From Celeribacter indicus (GTDB lineage: Bacteria > Pseudomonadota > Alphaproteobacteria > Rhodobacterales > Rhodobacteraceae): a stretch of DNA of 64,000 bases. Within the stretch, counting starts at the first letter, position 1. The number at the start of each line of letters is the position of its first letter. Where the stretch lies: assembly GCF_000819565.1 (NCBI RefSeq), contig NZ_CP004393.1, forward strand, positions 2,542,001-2,606,000. The letters run 5' to 3'. The notes below the pieces were generated by a model that worked only from the letters and a program-made list of their open reading frames with translations, was not told where the DNA came from and searched no databases. The position numbers were made by a program, and so were the translations under genes. This document shows, piece after piece, positions 8,442-17,863 of this stretch.

Positions 8442-9191
8442 TCAGAAGGTGAAGATCTGGTTGTGAAAGGAGGCCTTGAGCACCGCCTGCGCCGTCGTTT
8501 CCACGCCGAGGGCCTCGCGTGCGAGTCTGAGATGCTTCTCGACCGTGGCCTTGTTCAGTCCGAGAATCTCCGCGGTGTCGCGCACGGTCTTGCCGTCGCC
8601 GATCCATTCGAGCACTTCGCGTTGGCGGGACGTGAGGATGCGGCGGGGCAGGGGCAGGCTGATGATCTTGAGGTGGGCGACGCCGCAGATCACTTCCACA
8701 TCCGTGCCGTGGCGCGCCCAGATCTCGTCTGCCTCTTCCTGCGTGCCGGAGAAGGGAGCGAGCGACATGCCGATCGCCCCCTTCGCCCGCTTGATCGCGT
8801 GCTGGAAGGCGACCGTATAACCCGCCGTGACGCCCCAGCGCTGGTTGAAGGCGGCGACCTCGCGTTCCTCTTCGGTGAGCTGGTCGAAATTTTCGCCGAT
8901 CCACTGCCAGGATTTCGCTCCCACGTTCTCGAGCGCCCAGCGGACCATGGGACCGTTGCGATAGCGACCCTCCTCGAAATAGCCCTTCATGTAGCCCGGA
9001 CCGAAATTCGTCAGAAATAGATGGTCGTTATGGTCACCGAGACCCGAGGAGGTATGGAACCGCGTGAATCCGTAGAGCGCATGCTTGAAGCCGATCTCCT
9101 CGAGATAGTCGAGGATCAGCACCCACACGTCCTGCACGTTTACGGCCTCCAGGATCGCCTGAAGCCGCGATGACACCTGCGTTCCACCCAT
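8442..9191 (-). CDS. LuxR-type regulator with autoinducer-binding domain (orphan)
   Basis: A 249-residue transcription factor. Residues about 15-165 form an autoinducer-binding-type domain and 187-238 form the LuxR helix-turn-helix (LTSRQREVLEWI, then TAEILGLNKATVEKHLR). No acyl-homoserine-lactone synthase gene lies in the window, so it is an orphan. Where classical receptors have Asp-Pro contacting the lactone amide, this protein has Asn-Gly-Pro (79-81), so the ligand may differ or be absent. The ATG at 9191 is chosen over a TTG further upstream. It is divergent from the arginase gene; control of that gene is possible but unproven. Confidence 0.85.
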   Translation of the reverse strand: MGGTQVSSRLQAILEAVNVQDVWVLILDYLEEIGFKHALYGFTRFHTSSGLGDHNDHLFLTNFGPGYMKGYFEEGRYRNGPMVRWALENVGAKSWQWIGENFDQLTEEEREVAAFNQRWGVTAGYTVAFQHAIKRAKGAIGMSLAPFSGTQEEADEIWARHGTDVEVICGVAHLKIISLPLPRRILTSRQREVLEWIGDGKTVRDTAEILGLNKATVEKHLRLAREALGVETTAQAVLKASFHNQIFTF

Positions 9192-9434
9192 GGGGTGACA
9201 GTACCGAGTTTGTGAAGGTCGAGACAAGTCTTAGTGATCGGCCGGGAGGTTTTCGTGAGGCGCTGGCCGGATGAAGGATCGTGAGCTCCCCGGTCGCCGC
9301 CGAGACAGGGGCCGAAGGGGCAGGGGCCGCGCCATCCGGGGCATCGGATGTGGAGGAAAAACTCCGTTACGGCTGGTCAGGCGCCGCCCGTGCGATACCA
9401 TCCTGTCCGAAAATGTCCCCAGCACGAGGCGAGC

Positions 9435-10364
9435 ATGTCCCGCAGTTCAGTGATTCTCGGCGCCCCGATCGAAACCGGCGCCTCGCAACCCGGATGTTTG
9501 ATGGGGCCCGCGAGCCTGCGCACGGCCGGACTCGTGGCGGCGCTCGAAGCGCTCGGCTGGCGGATCGAGGATCGCGGCGATGTCACCATCGCACCGCAAC
9601 GGCCGCTCGACCATCCGAATCCGGCGCTGCGCAACCTGGCGGAGACGCGCGCCTGGATCGAGGCGCTGGTGCCCGCGGCGCTTGAGGCGGCGCGGGCCTG
9701 CGATCTGCCGGTCTTCATCGGCGGCGACCATTCCATTTCGGCAGGCACGGTTCCCGGCGTCGCGCGTCACGCGGCCGAGCTCGGGGCGCCGCTTTTCGTA
9801 CTCTGGCTCGACGCGCATCCCGACCTGCATTCGCTGCATTCGACGGAAAGCGGCAATCTGCACGGCACGCCGGTGGCGTATTTCACCGGACAGCCCGGTT
9901 TCGAGGCCTTTCCGCCGCTCGAGGTCCCCGTGCCGCCGCAGAACATGTGCTTCATGGGCATCCGCTCCGTCGATCCCGCCGAACGCGCGACGATCGCCAC
10001 GCTGGGTCTCGAGGTCCACGACATGCGCAGCATCGACGAGTTCGGCGTCCTCGTGCCGCTGCGCGGGTTCCTCGAACGCGTCGCCGCGGCGGGCGGGCGC
10101 CTGCATGTCAGCTTCGACGTCGATTTCCTCGAACCGCAGATCGCGCCGGCCGTCGGCACGACGGTTCCGGGCGGCGCGACGTTCCGGGAGGCGCATCTCA
10201 TCATGGAAACGCTCTGCGACAGCGGCCTCGTGACCTCGCTCGATCTCGTGGAGCTGAACCCGTTCCTCGACGAGCGGGGGCGCACGGCAAAGCTCCTGCG
10301 GGACCTGACGGCGAGCCTGTTCGGCCGGCGGGTGCTGGACCGCATGACGCGGAGCTATGGGTGA
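9435..10364 (+). CDS. rocF: Arginase
   Basis: A 309-residue ureohydrolase that converts arginine to ornithine and urea at a binuclear manganese centre. All metal-ligand motifs are present: GGDHS (His99), LDAHPDLHS (Asp126, His128, Asp130) and SFDVDFLEP (Asp228, Asp230). VELNPFLDE near the C-terminus is also typical of arginases. The start at 9435 has a GAGGCGAG before it. The gene precedes a polyamine-type catabolic operon, so arginine to ornithine to putrescine breakdown is a plausible joint pathway; no ornithine decarboxylase is seen here. Confidence 0.92.
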   Translation: MSRSSVILGAPIETGASQPGCLMGPASLRTAGLVAALEALGWRIEDRGDVTIAPQRPLDHPNPALRNLAETRAWIEALVPAALEAARACDLPVFIGGDHSISAGTVPGVARHAAELGAPLFVLWLDAHPDLHSLHSTESGNLHGTPVAYFTGQPGFEAFPPLEVPVPPQNMCFMGIRSVDPAERATIATLGLEVHDMRSIDEFGVLVPLRGFLERVAAAGGRLHVSFDVDFLEPQIAPAVGTTVPGGATFREAHLIMETLCDSGLVTSLDLVELNPFLDERGRTAKLLRDLTASLFGRRVLDRMTRSYG

Positions 10365-10480
10365 GGATTTGAATATGCCTTGTTATATCAGTAGATTATA
10401 TGGTTTTCCTGACATCAGCCTAGCTCATATCATACATAATACCAATTATCGGACTTACGGAGCCGCGGATGGCCAGTCCC
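10365..10480. other. AT-rich intergenic patch
   Basis: Directly after arginase the sequence becomes strongly AT-rich for about 90 nt (10370-10460), unlike the surrounding GC-rich DNA. No gene is seen. It precedes the promoter of the transaminase operon and may be an upstream activating or nucleoid-protein binding region; that is inference. Confidence 0.4.
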
Positions 10481-10509
10481 TTGACCGCCTCAGAATTTGA
10501 TCATATTTT
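10481..10509 (+). promoter_or_regulatory. Promoter of the polyamine operon overlapping a GntR half-site
   Basis: TTGACC (10481-10486) and TATTTT (10504-10509) are 17 nt apart. TTTGATCATATTT at 10496-10508 lies across spacer and -10 and differs by one base from TTTGATCACATTT in the operator before the gntR gene. The transaminase ATG is about 100 nt downstream. Confidence 0.55.
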
Positions 10510-10609
10510 TGCCGGAAGCCGTCGGACCGCTCGCCGAGCCCCCTGCGCCGGTTTCCCCGACCGGTCGTCCGAAGCCTCCCGTGCCATGCCCTCTCGCAAA
10601 GGATCCGCC

Positions 10610-12001
10610 ATGATCGACAATCATCTGCCCACGGCCGAACTCCAGGCGCTCGACGCCGCGCATCACATGCACCCGTTCACCCATGGTGCGGCGCTCGCGG
10701 AGAAAGGTGCGCGGATCATCACCTCGGCCTCGGGCGTCTGGCTTCAGGACAGCGACGGCGCACGGATCCTCGATGCGATGGCCGGCCTGTGGTGTGTCAA
10801 TCTCGGCTATGGGCGTGAAGAGCTCGTGGAGGCCGCCGCGCGCCAGATGCGGCAACTGCCCTTCTACAACACCTTCTTCCAGACCTCGCATGTCCCGGCG
10901 ATCCTGCTCGCGAAGAAGCTCGCTGAACTGGCTCCCGGCGATCTGAACCATGTTTTCTTCAACGGCTCGGGCTCCGACAGCAACGACACCAACCTGCGCC
11001 TCGTCCGCCATTACTGGGAGCTCAGGGGCAAGCCCGAGAAATTCAACGTGATTTCCCGCTGGAACGGCTATCACGGCTCGACCATGGGCGGCGGCTCGCT
11101 CGGCGGGATGAAGGGCATTCACGCCCAGGGCGGCCTGCCGATCCCCGGCATCCACCATATCGACCAGCCGGACTGGTGGTCCGAGGGTGGCGACATGAGC
11201 CCCGAGGAATTCGGTCTCTCCCGTGCCCGCCAGCTCGAGGAGAAGATCCTCGAGCTCGGGCCAGACACCGTGGCCGCCTTCATCGCGGAACCGGTCCAGG
11301 GCGCCGGTGGCGTGATCGTCGCACCGGAGACCTATTGGCCGGAAATCCAAAGGATTGTAAAGGAGTACGGCATTCTCCTCATCCTCGATGAGGTCATCAC
11401 CGGGTTCGGGCGCACCGGCAGGTGGTTCGGGGCGGAGACGCTGGGGATCACGCCCGATATCATGACCGTCGCGAAGGGCATCACCTCCGGTTATATTCCG
11501 CTCGGCGCCTCGCTCGTCTCCGACCGCATCGCACAGGTGATCGACGAGGGCGACGAATTCGCCCATGGCTATACCTATTCCGGCCATCCCGTGGCCTGTG
11601 CCGTGGCGCTCGAGAACATCCGCCTGCTCGAGGAGGAAGGAATCATCGCCCGCGCCGGCAGCGAAATCGCCCCCTACCTGAAAGAGAAATGGGAAAGCCT
11701 CGCCGACCATCCCCTTGTCGGAGAAGCGAAAATCGTCGGCCTCATGGGCTCCATCGCACTCACGCCCGACAAGGCGAGCCGGGCGAAGTTCAAGGGCGAC
11801 GCCGGGACGGTCGGCTATATCTGCCGCGAGCGTTGTTTCGCCAACAACCTCGTCATGCGCCACGTCGGAGACCGCATGGTGATCTCCCCGCCGCTGGTGA
11901 TCACGAAGGAGGAGATCGACGAGCTGATCGCCCGCGCCCGTCTCTCGCTCGACGAAACGCTCGAACGGATCGAGGCGGAGGGGCTGAACGTCCCGGCGTG
12001 A
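10610..12001 (+). CDS. Putrescine/polyamine-type class III aminotransferase (SpuC-like)
   Basis: A 463-residue PLP enzyme of fold type I, class III. The pyridine-nitrogen Asp260 sits in LLILDEVITGFGRTG and the Schiff-base Lys289 in MTVAKGITSGYIPLGA. The N-terminal segment MAGLWCVNLGYGREELVEAA and PFYNTFFQTSHVP resemble SpuC putrescine-pyruvate and related omega-amine transaminases. The context of FAD amine oxidase and aldehyde dehydrogenase supports an amine substrate such as putrescine or gamma-aminobutyrate. AAAGGAT precedes the ATG at 10610; an upstream in-frame ATG is rejected because the extra 47 residues match nothing in the family and overlap the promoter. Confidence 0.87.
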   Translation: MIDNHLPTAELQALDAAHHMHPFTHGAALAEKGARIITSASGVWLQDSDGARILDAMAGLWCVNLGYGREELVEAAARQMRQLPFYNTFFQTSHVPAILLAKKLAELAPGDLNHVFFNGSGSDSNDTNLRLVRHYWELRGKPEKFNVISRWNGYHGSTMGGGSLGGMKGIHAQGGLPIPGIHHIDQPDWWSEGGDMSPEEFGLSRARQLEEKILELGPDTVAAFIAEPVQGAGGVIVAPETYWPEIQRIVKEYGILLILDEVITGFGRTGRWFGAETLGITPDIMTVAKGITSGYIPLGASLVSDRIAQVIDEGDEFAHGYTYSGHPVACAVALENIRLLEEEGIIARAGSEIAPYLKEKWESLADHPLVGEAKIVGLMGSIALTPDKASRAKFKGDAGTVGYICRERCFANNLVMRHVGDRMVISPPLVITKEEIDELIARARLSLDETLERIEAEGLNVPA

Positions 12002-12005
12002 TCCC

Positions 12006-13310
12006 ATGGATATCCTGACGATCAACGACACTCCCGGACAGCACGCCGCCTCCTGGTATGCGGCCACGGTCGAGGCCCCTGCCCCGAAGCCCCGCGCGGA
12101 GGGCGACATCCGCGCCGATGCCGTGGTCGTAGGCGGCGGCTACGGCGGGCTGACCGCGGCCATTCACATGGCGCGCGCGGGGCTCGACGTGGTGCTTCTG
12201 GACGCCTCGCGCCTCGGCTCCGGCGCCTCGGGGCGCAATGGCGGTCAGGTCTCCACCGGCCAGCGGCTCGAACAGGGCGATCTGGAGCGGATCGTGGGCG
12301 TGGAAAAGGCGCGCCTTCTCTGGGAGTATGGCTGCGAAGCGGTCGACCTTGTCCGTGGTCTCTGTGCCGAGGCGGGCGACGATTGCGACTGGCGCGACGG
12401 AGTGATCCACGCCAACCACCGCGACCGCTATACGGCGGACAGCCGCGCGCATGTGGAGCATATGCGAAGCCATTACAATTACGACAGAATCCGCTTTCTC
12501 GACCGGGACGAAATCCGGCATGAGGTCGGGTCGCCGGACTATCATTCCGGGACGCTCGACATGGGTTCGGGGCATCTGCATCCGCTGCGCTATGCGCTCG
12601 CCCTCGGTCGCCTTGCCGACGCCGCCGGCGTGCGGATCTTCGAGAACACGCGGGTGACGGCGGTCGAGGCCGGCACGGCGCGGCCCCGCGTTTCCACCGC
12701 TCACGCCACCATCGCGGCCGATCATCTGGTGATGGCGCTCAACGGCTATCACAACAATCTCGAGGCGCGGATCGCCCGGCGGGTCATGCCGATCAACAAT
12801 TTCATCGCGGTGACGGAGCCCCTGCCCCCGGATCTTGCGGACCGGCTCATTCCGAACCGCCATGCGGTTGCGGATTCCCGGTTCGTGATCAATTACTTCC
12901 GCCTCTCTCCCGACAACCGGATGATCTTCGGCGGCGGCGAGAGCTATGGCTACAGGTTCCCCGAGGATCTCGAGGCGAAGGTGCGCGGACCGATGGCGGA
13001 GGTCTTTCCGGCGCTGCGGGAGACGAAGGTCGACTACGCCTGGGGCGGCACGCTCGGGATCACCATGTCCCGCCTGCCCCATTTCGCGCGCCTCGGACCC
13101 GCGGCGCTTACCGTCTCGGGTTTTTCCGGTCAGGGCGTGACGCTCGCCACATTGGCTGGCAAGATGGCCGCCGAGGCGGTGCTCGGCCAGGCCGGGCGGT
13201 TCGATCTCATGGCGGGATTGCCGACCGCGCCCTTTCCCGGCGGGCCGCTGCTGCGCACGCCGCTTCTGGCGGCGGCGATGATCTGGTACGCGATGCGTGA
13301 CAGGATGTGA
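12006..13310 (+). CDS. FAD-dependent amine oxidoreductase (PuuB-like)
   Basis: A 434-residue DAO-family flavoprotein. The dinucleotide-binding motif VVVGGGYGGLTAAIHMA is at about residues 39-55 and GSGASGRNGGQVSTG follows, both characteristic of gamma-glutamylputrescine oxidase and relatives that oxidise primary amines to aldehydes with release of peroxide. The C-terminal FSGQGVTLATLAGKMAAEA closes the FAD site. It starts 4 nt after the transaminase stop. No gamma-glutamylputrescine synthetase (PuuA) is nearby, so the exact amine is open. Confidence 0.88.
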   Translation: MDILTINDTPGQHAASWYAATVEAPAPKPRAEGDIRADAVVVGGGYGGLTAAIHMARAGLDVVLLDASRLGSGASGRNGGQVSTGQRLEQGDLERIVGVEKARLLWEYGCEAVDLVRGLCAEAGDDCDWRDGVIHANHRDRYTADSRAHVEHMRSHYNYDRIRFLDRDEIRHEVGSPDYHSGTLDMGSGHLHPLRYALALGRLADAAGVRIFENTRVTAVEAGTARPRVSTAHATIAADHLVMALNGYHNNLEARIARRVMPINNFIAVTEPLPPDLADRLIPNRHAVADSRFVINYFRLSPDNRMIFGGGESYGYRFPEDLEAKVRGPMAEVFPALRETKVDYAWGGTLGITMSRLPHFARLGPAALTVSGFSGQGVTLATLAGKMAAEAVLGQAGRFDLMAGLPTAPFPGGPLLRTPLLAAAMIWYAMRDRM

Positions 13311-13337
13311 ACAGAAGCAAAGAGATGTGAGGCGAAG

Positions 13338-14777
13338 ATGACAGAGTTGAACACCGGGAAATTCTATATCGGCGGCGCCTGGGTCACGCCGAACGCCTCC
13401 GGCGTGGCGGATGTCGTGAACCCGGCGACCGAAGAAGCCTTTGCGACCGTCGCCATGGGCAACTCCGCCGACGTGGACGCGGCCGTCGCCGCCGCAAAGG
13501 CCGCCTTCCCCTCCTTTTCGCGCACGACCAGGGCCGAACGGCTCGACCTGCTCGCGGCGATCCGCGAGGTCTATCAGCGGCGCTATGACGAGATGTCCGC
13601 CGCGATCACCGAAGAGATGGGCGCCCCGATCTCCCTCTCCGACCGGGCGCAGGCGGCGGTCGGCATCGGCCACCTCGACGGGATCGTGGCCGCGCTCGAA
13701 ACCTTCGATTTCGAACATCGCAACGCGGTCGGAGACCTGATCCGGCACGAGCCGGTCGGGGTCTGCGGGCTGATCACGCCGTGGAACTGGCCGATCAACC
13801 AGATCGCGCTGAAGGTGATCCCCGCCCTCGCCGCGGGCTGCACCATGGTGCTCAAGCCGTCCGAACTCACGCCGATGAACGCGCTGATCTATGCCGAGAT
13901 CCTCGCGGAGGCGGGCGTGCCCGCGGGCGTGTTCAACCTCGTGAACGGCGACGGGCCGACCGTGGGCGCCGCCCTGTCGGCCCATCCCGATATCGCGATG
14001 GTCTCCTTCACCGGCTCGACCCGCGCGGGCGTGGACATCTCCAGGGCCGCCGCGCCGGGGGTGAAGCGCGTGACGCTCGAGCTCGGCGGGAAATCTCCGA
14101 ACATCCTTCTGGACGATTGCGATCTCGAGGCGGCGGTGACGCGCGGCGCGGAGCATTGCTTCCAGAATACCGGCCAGTCCTGCAACGCGCCGACGCGGAT
14201 GCTCGTGCCCGAAAGCCGCTACGAGGCGGCGATGGAGATCGCGCGGGAGGTGGCCGAGGCGACCGTCGTCGACCTGCCCGCCAAGCCGGGCCCGCATATC
14301 GGCCCGCTCGTCTCCCAGGTGCAGTTCGACAAGGTGCAGGCGCTCATCCAGACCGGGATCGACGAGGGCGCGCGCCTCGTCGCCGGCGGTCCGGGGCGGC
14401 CGGAGGGAGTCAACCGCGGCTATTTCGTGCGTCCCACCGTTTTCGGCGACGTGACCAACGACATGACCATCGCGCGGGAGGAGATCTTCGGCCCGGTGCT
14501 CGCGATGATCTCCTATGCCGATGAGGCGGACGCCGTGGAGATCGCCAATGACACGCCCTACGGGCTTGCTGCCTATATCCAGACCGGCGCCTCGGAAGAG
14601 AGCCAGGCGCGCGGGCTTGCCATGGCGCGGGAGATCCGGGCGGGCATGGTGCATCTGAACGGCTCGGATATTGCCTATGGCTCGCCCTTCGGCGGCTACA
14701 AGCTGTCCGGGAACGGCCGCGAGGGCGGTGTTTACGGCATCGAGGATTTCTGCGAAATCAAGGCGATATCCACCTGA
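13338..14777 (+). CDS. NAD(P)-dependent aldehyde dehydrogenase
   Basis: A 479-residue ALDH-superfamily enzyme with all catalytic residues: Asn150 in TPWNWP, the general base Glu248 in LELGGKSPN and the nucleophile Cys282 in [11 protein letters not shown]. The cofactor segment SFTGSTRAG is present. It follows the amine oxidase by 27 nt and should oxidise the aldehyde formed upstream (for example 4-aminobutanal) to the acid. Last gene of the operon; the convergent gntR gene ends 33 nt downstream. Confidence 0.92.
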   Translation: MTELNTGKFYIGGAWVTPNASGVADVVNPATEEAFATVAMGNSADVDAAVAAAKAAFPSFSRTTRAERLDLLAAIREVYQRRYDEMSAAITEEMGAPISLSDRAQAAVGIGHLDGIVAALETFDFEHRNAVGDLIRHEPVGVCGLITPWNWPINQIALKVIPALAAGCTMVLKPSELTPMNALIYAEILAEAGVPAGVFNLVNGDGPTVGAALSAHPDIAMVSFTGSTRAGVDISRAAAPGVKRVTLELGGKSPNILLDDCDLEAAVTRGAEHCFQNTGQSCNAPTRMLVPESRYEAAMEIAREVAEATVVDLPAKPGPHIGPLVSQVQFDKVQALIQTGIDEGARLVAGGPGRPEGVNRGYFVRPTVFGDVTNDMTIAREEIFGPVLAMISYADEADAVEIANDTPYGLAAYIQTGASEESQARGLAMAREIRAGMVHLNGSDIAYGSPFGGYKLSGNGREGGVYGIEDFCEIKAIST

Positions 14778-14810
14778 CTTAAGGTTGTTTAAGATCCCGG
14801 TGCGTGTGCG

Positions 14811-15488
14811 TCAGGCGCCGAGCGCGCTGTGCTGCATCGCCTCGCGGATAAGGTTGCGCACGTTGTCCATGCCCTGAAGGATGTCGTGCCGGATGGCCTC
14901 GGCCACCGCCTCGGGATCGCCGGCGCGCAGCGCGGCCAGCGCCGCGACATGCATGTCCGGCAGGTTCTGCGTTCCGAACCGCGCGCACATCACCCGCAGC
15001 GCCGGGGCCGAGCGCAGCCAGAGCGCCTCCACGATGGGCGCGATGACCTCGGTCCCTGCGGGGGCATAGAGCTGCATGTGGAAGCGGTGGTTCCGGATCA
15101 TGTAGCTGCGCGTGTCGCCGGCGCGCATCGCCGCGTCGATCCCCGCATCCACCATCTCGAGCGCGTCGATCTCCGCCCCGGTGATCCGGTCCGCCGCGCG
15201 TCGCGCGAGTTCGGGTTCGAGGGCGAGGCGCGCGAAGATCAGCTCGTCCACCTGCGGCAGCGTCAGCACCGGGACCGTCACGCGGCGGTTGCCGTGAAAG
15301 ATCAGCGCCCCTTCGGAGGTGAGCCTGCGGATCGCCTCGCGCACCGGGGTCATCCCGGCGCCGAGCCGGTCGGTGAGCCCCTGGATCGTGACCGGCTCGC
15401 CGGGCACCAGATCGCCCGACAGGATCAGCGCGCGGATACCGCGGTAGGTGCTCAGATGGGCGGGTTCCTTCGGCGCGGTGGGCGACAT
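14811..15488 (-). CDS. GntR-family regulator with FCD domain
   Basis: A 225-residue transcription factor. The winged helix (about residues 13-75) includes IQGLTDRLGAGMTPVREAIRRL, and residues 85-215 form an all-helical FCD ligand domain. It is convergent with the amine operon and has a perfect palindrome 13 nt before its start. The same sequence element occurs in the operon promoter, so it probably controls amine catabolism and itself. The inducer is unknown; a polyamine or its aldehyde or acid is the obvious guess. Confidence 0.88.
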   Translation of the reverse strand: MSPTAPKEPAHLSTYRGIRALILSGDLVPGEPVTIQGLTDRLGAGMTPVREAIRRLTSEGALIFHGNRRVTVPVLTLPQVDELIFARLALEPELARRAADRITGAEIDALEMVDAGIDAAMRAGDTRSYMIRNHRFHMQLYAPAGTEVIAPIVEALWLRSAPALRVMCARFGTQNLPDMHVAALAALRAGDPEAVAEAIRHDILQGMDNVRNLIREAMQHSALGA

Positions 15489-15501
15489 GGCGGCTCCGGC
15501 G

Positions 15502-15524
15502 TGATCACATGCGAAATGTGATCA
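15502..15524 (-). promoter_or_regulatory. GntR operator palindrome
   Basis: TGATCACAT (15502-15510) and ATGTGATCA (15516-15524) form perfect 9-bp arms around GCGAA. It lies 13 nt upstream of the gntR start, where binding would block its own transcription. Confidence 0.75.
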
Positions 15525-15574
15525 AATAAGCATGTCTCGCCCCTGCTTGACCAGAGGCCACGCGCGCGGTGGAC

Positions 15575-15606
15575 AAAAAGCGCCGCCGGCGCGCGGACGG
15601 CGCTTT
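15575..15606 (-). terminator. Intrinsic terminator after phoB
   Basis: On the reverse strand AAAGCGCCG (15606-15598) pairs with CGGCGCTTT (15585-15577), and the T-run extends to 15575. It lies 18 nt after the phoB stop and ends the pst-pho transcript. Confidence 0.8.
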
Positions 15607-15623
15607 GAAAGCCGGACGCAAGC

Positions 15624-16313
15624 TCAGCCGAGCGCGTATCCCGCACCGCGCACCGTGCGTACCGGATCTTCGCCGCCATGCTGGCACAGGGCCTTGCGCA
15701 GCCGGCCGATATGAACGTCCACCGTGCGCGTGTCGACATAGATGTCGCGGCCCCAGACCCGATCGAGCAACTGTTCGCGCGACCAGACCCGGCCCGGTTT
15801 TTCCATGAAGGTCGAGAGCAGCCGGAACTCGGTCGGCCCGAGTTTGAGCTGGTCCTCGCCCCGCGTCACCCGATGGGTTTCGCTGTCGAGCCGGATGTCC
15901 TCGAATTCGAGCACCTGTCCCGTCGCCGCGGGACGCACGCGCCTGAGCTGCGTGCGCACCCGTGCCATCAGCTCGATCACGGAATAGGGCTTGACGACGT
16001 AATCGTCCGCGCCCGTTTCCAGCCCGCGCACCCGGTCCACCTCCTCCGACCGCGCGGAGAGCATGATGATCGGGATCTCGCGCGTATCCGGCCGCGTCTT
16101 CAGCCGCCGGCAGATCTCGATTCCCGACACGCCCGGAAGCATCCAGTCGAGCACGATGATGTCAGGCTGGTCCTCATCCACGAACAGCAGCGCGTCGTCG
16201 CCGTTCTCCGCGCGCGAGACGGCGAAGCCCTCGGCCTCGAGATTGTAGGCGAGCACTTCACGCTGGGCCGGTTCGTCCTCGACCACGAGAACGCGGGGCT
16301 GATCGGCCGCCAT
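15624..16313 (-). CDS. phoB: Phosphate regulon response regulator PhoB
   Basis: A 229-residue OmpR-type response regulator. The receiver domain carries the phospho-acceptor Asp56 in VLDWMLPG, with acidic residues VEDE at the N-terminus and the conserved Lys in VVKPYS. The C-terminal winged helix shows GPTEFRLLSTFMEKPGRVWS and ends with DPVRTVRGAGYALG. It activates Pho-box promoters when phosphate is scarce. The start at 16313 gives the usual PhoB length and lies 1 nt after the phoU stop. Confidence 0.95.
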   Translation of the reverse strand: MAADQPRVLVVEDEPAQREVLAYNLEAEGFAVSRAENGDDALLFVDEDQPDIIVLDWMLPGVSGIEICRRLKTRPDTREIPIIMLSARSEEVDRVRGLETGADDYVVKPYSVIELMARVRTQLRRVRPAATGQVLEFEDIRLDSETHRVTRGEDQLKLGPTEFRLLSTFMEKPGRVWSREQLLDRVWGRDIYVDTRTVDVHIGRLRKALCQHGGEDPVRTVRGAGYALG

Positions 16314-16314
16314 C

Positions 16315-17040
16315 TCAGTCCTCCTCCATGTCCAGCGCATCCTGCGAGGTCACGTCGCCCTTGGGACGCGGGTCGCCGGGCATGTCGCCGGTGACGAGAT
16401 AGATCACCTGTTCGGCGATGGAGGTCGCGTGATCGCCCATGCGCTCGATATTCTTCGCAATGAAATGCAGGTGCATGCAGGCCGTGATGTTGCGCGGATC
16501 CTCCATCATGTAGGTGAGGAATTCGCGGAACAGCGCATTATACATCTGATCGACGTCGAGATCGCGGTGGCGCACCTGGTTGGCGAGATCCGCGTCGCGC
16601 TGGAGATAGGCATCGAGCGCGAGGCGCAGCATCTCCTCGACCTCGCGCGCCATGCGACGGATCGAGGTGGCAGATCCCTCGATCGGGCGCATGTTCACGA
16701 GCACGCCGGTGCGTTTCGCGAGGTTCTTCGCGTAGTCGCCGCAGCGTTCGAGATTGGTCGAAATCTTCATCACCGTGAGCACGGTGCGCAGGTCGCCGGC
16801 GGTCGGAGAGCGCAGGGCGATGAGGCGCGCGGCCTCCTCGTTCACTTCCTCCTCGAGTTCGTCGATGACGCGGTCCGAGTCGCGCACCTTCTCGGCCAGT
16901 TCCACGTCGCGCTCCTCGAGCGCCTGGGCGGCGTCCTTGATATTGGCCTCGACGAGGCCGCCCATCTTCATGATGAGCGCCTGGATGGCTTCGAGATCCC
17001 GGTCGAAGACCGACGCGATATGCTTGTTGTCTGCTGACAT
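16315..17040 (-). CDS. phoU: Phosphate signalling protein PhoU
   Basis: A 241-residue protein with two PhoU helical repeats; the metal-binding motifs are recognisable as ERCGDYAKNLA in the first half and IERMGDHATSIAEQVIYL in the second. PhoU couples the Pst transporter to PhoR and shuts the regulon off in high phosphate. It lies between pstB and phoB in one operon. The ATG at 17040 (MSADNKH) is preferred over an in-frame codon 6 codons upstream because the GGAGG at 17049-17053 sits at a suitable distance. Confidence 0.95.
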   Translation of the reverse strand: MSADNKHIASVFDRDLEAIQALIMKMGGLVEANIKDAAQALEERDVELAEKVRDSDRVIDELEEEVNEEAARLIALRSPTAGDLRTVLTVMKISTNLERCGDYAKNLAKRTGVLVNMRPIEGSATSIRRMAREVEEMLRLALDAYLQRDADLANQVRHRDLDVDQMYNALFREFLTYMMEDPRNITACMHLHFIAKNIERMGDHATSIAEQVIYLVTGDMPGDPRPKGDVTSQDALDMEED

Positions 17041-17054
17041 CGGCTTGTCCTCCC

Positions 17055-17852
17055 TCACCCGATCCGGCCGGTGATGTAGCTTTCGGTGCGCTCATCTTTC
17101 GGATTGGTGAAAATCTGTTCCGTATCGCCGTATTCCACGAGGTTGCCGAGGTGGAAGAAGGCCGTCTTCTGGCTCACCCGCGCGGCCTGCTGCATCGAGT
17201 GGGTGACGATCACCACCGAAAAATTCTCCCGCAGCTCGTCGATCAGTTCCTCGACCTGGAGCGTCGCGATGGGATCGAGCGCGGAGCACGGCTCGTCCAT
17301 CAGGAGCACCTCGGGTTCTGTCGCCACCGCGCGCGCGATGCACAGGCGTTGCTGCTGACCGCCCGAAAGGCCGGTGCCCGGCGCATGGAGGCGGTCCTTC
17401 ACCTCGTCCCAGATCGCCCCGCGGCGCAGGGATTTCTCCACGATCTCGTCGAGCTCCGCCTTGTTCTTCGCGAGCCCGTGGATACGCGGGCCATAGGCGA
17501 TATTGTCGTAGATCGACTTCGGAAAGGGGTTCGGCTTCTGGAACACCATGCCGACCTTGGCGCGAAGCTGGACCGGATCCACGCGCTTGTCGTAGATGTC
17601 TTCGCCGTCGAGCAGGATGTTGCCCTCGACGCGGGCGACGTCGATCGTGTCGTTCATCCGGTTGAGGCAGCGCAGGAAGGTCGACTTGCCGCAGCCCGAC
17701 GGCCCGATGAAGGCGGTGACCGTCTTGTCCCTGATGTCGACGTCGACGTCCTTGATCGCATGTGTGTCGCCGTAATAGACCTGCACGCCCCTGGCGGAGA
17801 TTTTGATGTCGTTCATGTCCACGTCTTTTCTAACAGTTCGCATATCGTTCAT
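17055..17852 (-). CDS. pstB: Phosphate ABC transporter ATP-binding protein
   Basis: A 265-residue ABC ATPase with Walker [10 protein letters not shown], the signature LSGGQQQRL and Walker B VLLMDEP followed by CSALDP. The PstB-specific stretch [15 protein letters not shown] and [13 protein letters not shown] are present. It energises phosphate import with PstA and PstC. AAGGAG lies before the ATG at 17852; the next ATG at 17816 also fits some family members and cannot be excluded. Confidence 0.95.
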   Translation of the reverse strand: MNDMRTVRKDVDMNDIKISARGVQVYYGDTHAIKDVDVDIRDKTVTAFIGPSGCGKSTFLRCLNRMNDTIDVARVEGNILLDGEDIYDKRVDPVQLRAKVGMVFQKPNPFPKSIYDNIAYGPRIHGLAKNKAELDEIVEKSLRRGAIWDEVKDRLHAPGTGLSGGQQQRLCIARAVATEPEVLLMDEPCSALDPIATLQVEELIDELRENFSVVIVTHSMQQAARVSQKTAFFHLGNLVEYGDTEQIFTNPKDERTESYITGRIG

Positions 17853-17863
17853 GTAAGATCTCC

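Noticed and set aside
11901-14654. Reverse-strand open frame of more than 900 codons
   Set aside because: It covers the FAD oxidase and aldehyde dehydrogenase genes, both with complete catalytic motifs on the plus strand.
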